Shown here: positions 47,824 to 49,412 of the stretch, piece by piece
How positions within the stretch are numbered: the stretch's first letter is position 1
How the letters are laid out: the number at the start of each line of letters is the position of its first letter
Origin: Planctomycetaceae bacterium
GTDB lineage: Bacteria; Planctomycetota; Planctomycetia; Planctomycetales; Planctomycetaceae
Assembly (NCBI GenBank): GCA_013813775.1
Contig: JACCRE010000152.1
Location: 1-49,412 of the forward strand
Length of the DNA stretch: 49,412 bases
Direction of reading: 5' to 3'
Program-made: the position numbers and the translations under genes
Notes under the pieces: generated by a model
The model's input: the letters and a program-made list of their open reading frames with translations, nothing else
Databases searched by the model: none
What the model was told of the DNA's origin: nothing

Positions 47824-49412
47824 TTACGGTCCCATGCCCATGCCGCCGGGCATCGAACCCCCGCCGCGACCGCCGCGGCCGCGACGCAGCGGATTCGCTT
47901 TGCCGCTACCCGGACCGAGCATGCCCGACTCCATCATTCCCTCCATGTCGTACGGCATGCCGGTTTCGTCGCCCGTCGCCACCGGCGTCTTAAGGTAGTC
48001 GTAATCTTCGGCGATCTGTTTCTGAAACGCCTCGCGGTCGAGACGCTCACCGGCCGTGCTGACGGGATCCTGCACGTCGAGACCGCCCCAGTCGTTGACG
48101 ACCAGCACCTGCGGCGGCAGCTGATAGTTACGGCCGAGCGCGAGTTCGGGGCGCGCCCGTTCGAGCCCGGTCGGGCTCTTGTCGATGTCCACGAGCATGT
48201 CGCCCGACGCGAACGTGAAGTCCTGCGGCTCGAACGTGTTCGCAGCGGGATCGATGACCTCGGCCGAGGTCGTGCCGCCGATGAACTGCGCCGGTTCGAC
48301 CGCCAGGAACGAGTTGATGATCATGCCGATCTCATCCGACCACTGGAACAGCTCGAAGCGGGCCCGATCGGACTGCCGCGCGCCGCCCGGCTCGACCGAC
48401 GTCAGGAAGTACCGCGTGTCGCGCGGCACGATCGTCGGCGGAGTCGGCTTGCTCCAGTCGGTCCAGCGGGTCTGGCCTTCGGCCACGTCGCTCCGCACGA
48501 CCTCGCCGGCTTCGCGCCCGTAGGCGGGATTCAGCGTCTCGAGCCGCACGCGATAGCGATAGGCGTTGCCCGGCTGCACATCGAAGTCGATGTAGCGGAA
48601 CAGCAGATACGTGCCGCTCGCCGTGATGTACTGCTTGATCTCATCCTTCGTGAGCTGGGCGCCGGGATCGACGGCGCCCCGGTTGCCCCGCGTCTGCATG
48701 CCGCCGAAGCCGACGCTGAGTTCGCTCATGGCGCTCGGGTCGGACATCATCATCCGACCGACCTTGGCCGTATCGTAGGTCTGAGCCGCGAAGCCGCCGA
48801 TCTGGACCTGATCCTTCAGAGCCTCTTCATTCAACTTGGCGTATTCCGCGATCTTCGCGTTCAGGTAGTCGAGCTTCTCCTTGGCCGCCGGATCGAGATC
48901 GAACTTCGACAGCGACGGATGGCTCGCGGTTTCATCGTTCCAGTTGCCGGCGAGACGTCCCGGCAGCGGCATCGTGAAGACCGGATTCGTGACCGAGGTG
49001 TCGACGACGTCGGCGTCGAAAAAGGCGGCTTCGTTCAAGACGTCGTTCGCGACCTGAACGTCGACCTTTCCCCACGGGCCGGCCCAGGGATCGTCGCCCG
49101 GCACCGCCATCTGTCGCTCAAGCTCGAAATCCTTGAACACCAGCGCATCCATCACCTCCGCGACGGACTGGGCGTTCAAGGCCCGCGCAAGCTCGGTTTC
49201 CTGTCTGCGAATCGGGAAGACGCCTCGCACCGAGACGTAGCGCTTGGCCTCGGCCTCGACGGGGCCGGTGGTCATGCCGTAGCCGCCCTCATACCCGTAC
49301 ATCTCGCCTTCCATGCCTTCCATGCCGGCCATCGCGCTTCCGCCGCGACCACCCGCCGCGCCGCCGCGACCGCCTGCCGCGCCACCACGACCGCCCGCCG
49401 CGCCACCACGAC
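47824..49412 (-). CDS. Large conserved hypothetical protein, 5' end outside window
   Basis: The frame is open to the right edge (529 residues visible; first inside ATG at 49332). Reading from the edge, the chain has a (GRGGAAG)n low-complexity run, Met/Gly/Glu-rich GMEGMEGEMYGYEGGYGM, then a folded part: YVSVRGVFPIRRQETELARA, FDVQPGNAYRYRVRLETLNP, RDTRYFLTSVEPGG and PQVLVVNDWGGLDV. The C-terminus returns to Gly/Met/Arg repeats. The fibronectin-like strand GNAYRYRVRLETLNPAYG suggests beta-sandwich modules. It resembles planctomycete-specific unknowns; a secretion- or pilus-related role is only a guess. The gap to folC (47727-47823) has no clear terminator. Confidence 0.8.
   Translation of the reverse strand, partial: RGGAAGGRGGAAGGRGGAAGGRGGSAMAGMEGMEGEMYGYEGGYGMTTGPVEAEAKRYVSVRGVFPIRRQETELARALNAQSVAEVMDALVFKDFELERQMAVPGDDPWAGPWGKVDVQVANDVLNEAAFFDADVVDTSVTNPVFTMPLPGRLAGNWNDETASHPSLSKFDLDPAAKEKLDYLNAKIAEYAKLNEEALKDQVQIGGFAAQTYDTAKVGRMMMSDPSAMSELSVGFGGMQTRGNRGAVDPGAQLTKDEIKQYITASGTYLLFRYIDFDVQPGNAYRYRVRLETLNPAYGREAGEVVRSDVAEGQTRWTDWSKPTPPTIVPRDTRYFLTSVEPGGARQSDRARFELFQWSDEIGMIINSFLAVEPAQFIGGTTSAEVIDPAANTFEPQDFTFASGDMLVDIDKSPTGLERARPELALGRNYQLPPQVLVVNDWGGLDVQDPVSTAGERLDREAFQKQIAEDYDYLKTPVATGDETGMPYDMEGMMESGMLGPGSGKANPLRRGRGGRGGGSMPGGMGMGP

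Overview
The window reads as a GC-rich chromosomal segment of a planctomycete (Planctomycetota, most likely class Planctomycetia). The evidence is a futalosine-type menaquinone pathway, lipid A genes, a McsB arginine kinase, a DUF1559-like protein, an ABC permease fused to a CPBP protease, a Uma2-family protein, a very large Pro/Gly/Arg/Asp-rich secreted protein, and the short phrase-like intergenic repeats usual in this phylum. Assignment is from gene content and family recognition only; no search was run. Genes are mostly housekeeping and densely packed, with many GTG starts and short overlaps.

Layout. 1-5.1 kb: the end of an ATP-grasp protein, a SNF2 helicase translationally coupled to a small unknown protein, a PaaK-like adenylating enzyme, and a secreted heavy-metal-associated (HMA) domain protein. 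5.1-9.5 kb: homoserine dehydrogenase diverging from mqnA-mqnC, followed by a UPF0175 antitoxin and a broken PIN toxin. 9.8-14.3 kb: a NatA-type ATPase, a NatB-CPBP fusion permease, and an amidohydrolase that could be the missing aminofutalosine deaminase. 14.3-18.8 kb: unknown proteins, a PSP1-domain protein and a methyltransferase. 19-23 kb: an envelope cluster of ompH/skp, lpxC, lpxA and a Gfo/Idh/MocA oxidoreductase, then a decayed IS630 fragment. 23.5-25.5 kb: tRNA-Ser(GCT) with a strong terminator, an unknown gene whose reading frame runs antisense through the tRNA, and trpE. 25.9-30.7 kb: mcsB, a Tat-exported unknown protein and a coupled set of membrane proteins with pseudopilin-like domains. 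31.4-34.5 kb: xylulokinase, an ornithine cyclodeaminase family enzyme, and a ParE-type toxin-antitoxin pair downstream of ispG. 34.6-41.7 kb: ispG, a porin, a cation antiporter, a Uma2 protein and an M3 oligopeptidase. 41.8-49.4 kb: a small acidic protein, the giant repeat protein, a DinB-family protein, a frameshifted four-helix-bundle gene, folC, and a large unknown protein running off the right edge.

The genes form several working sets: menaquinone synthesis (mqnA, mqnC and perhaps the deaminase), outer-membrane and lipid A assembly (ompH, lpxC, lpxA, porin), and amino-acid, folate and isoprenoid synthesis (hom, trpE, folC, ispG). Two toxin-antitoxin modules are present, one of them visibly damaged.

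No phage, CRISPR array, rRNA or replication origin was seen. The most distinctive signals are: the doubly damaged PIN toxin; twin-hairpin REP-like elements of identical geometry but different sequence; composite phrase-repeat islands, one pair framing a frameshifted four-helix-bundle gene; the fusion permease-protease; and two coupled multi-pass proteins carrying pilin-like domains without a prepilin signal.
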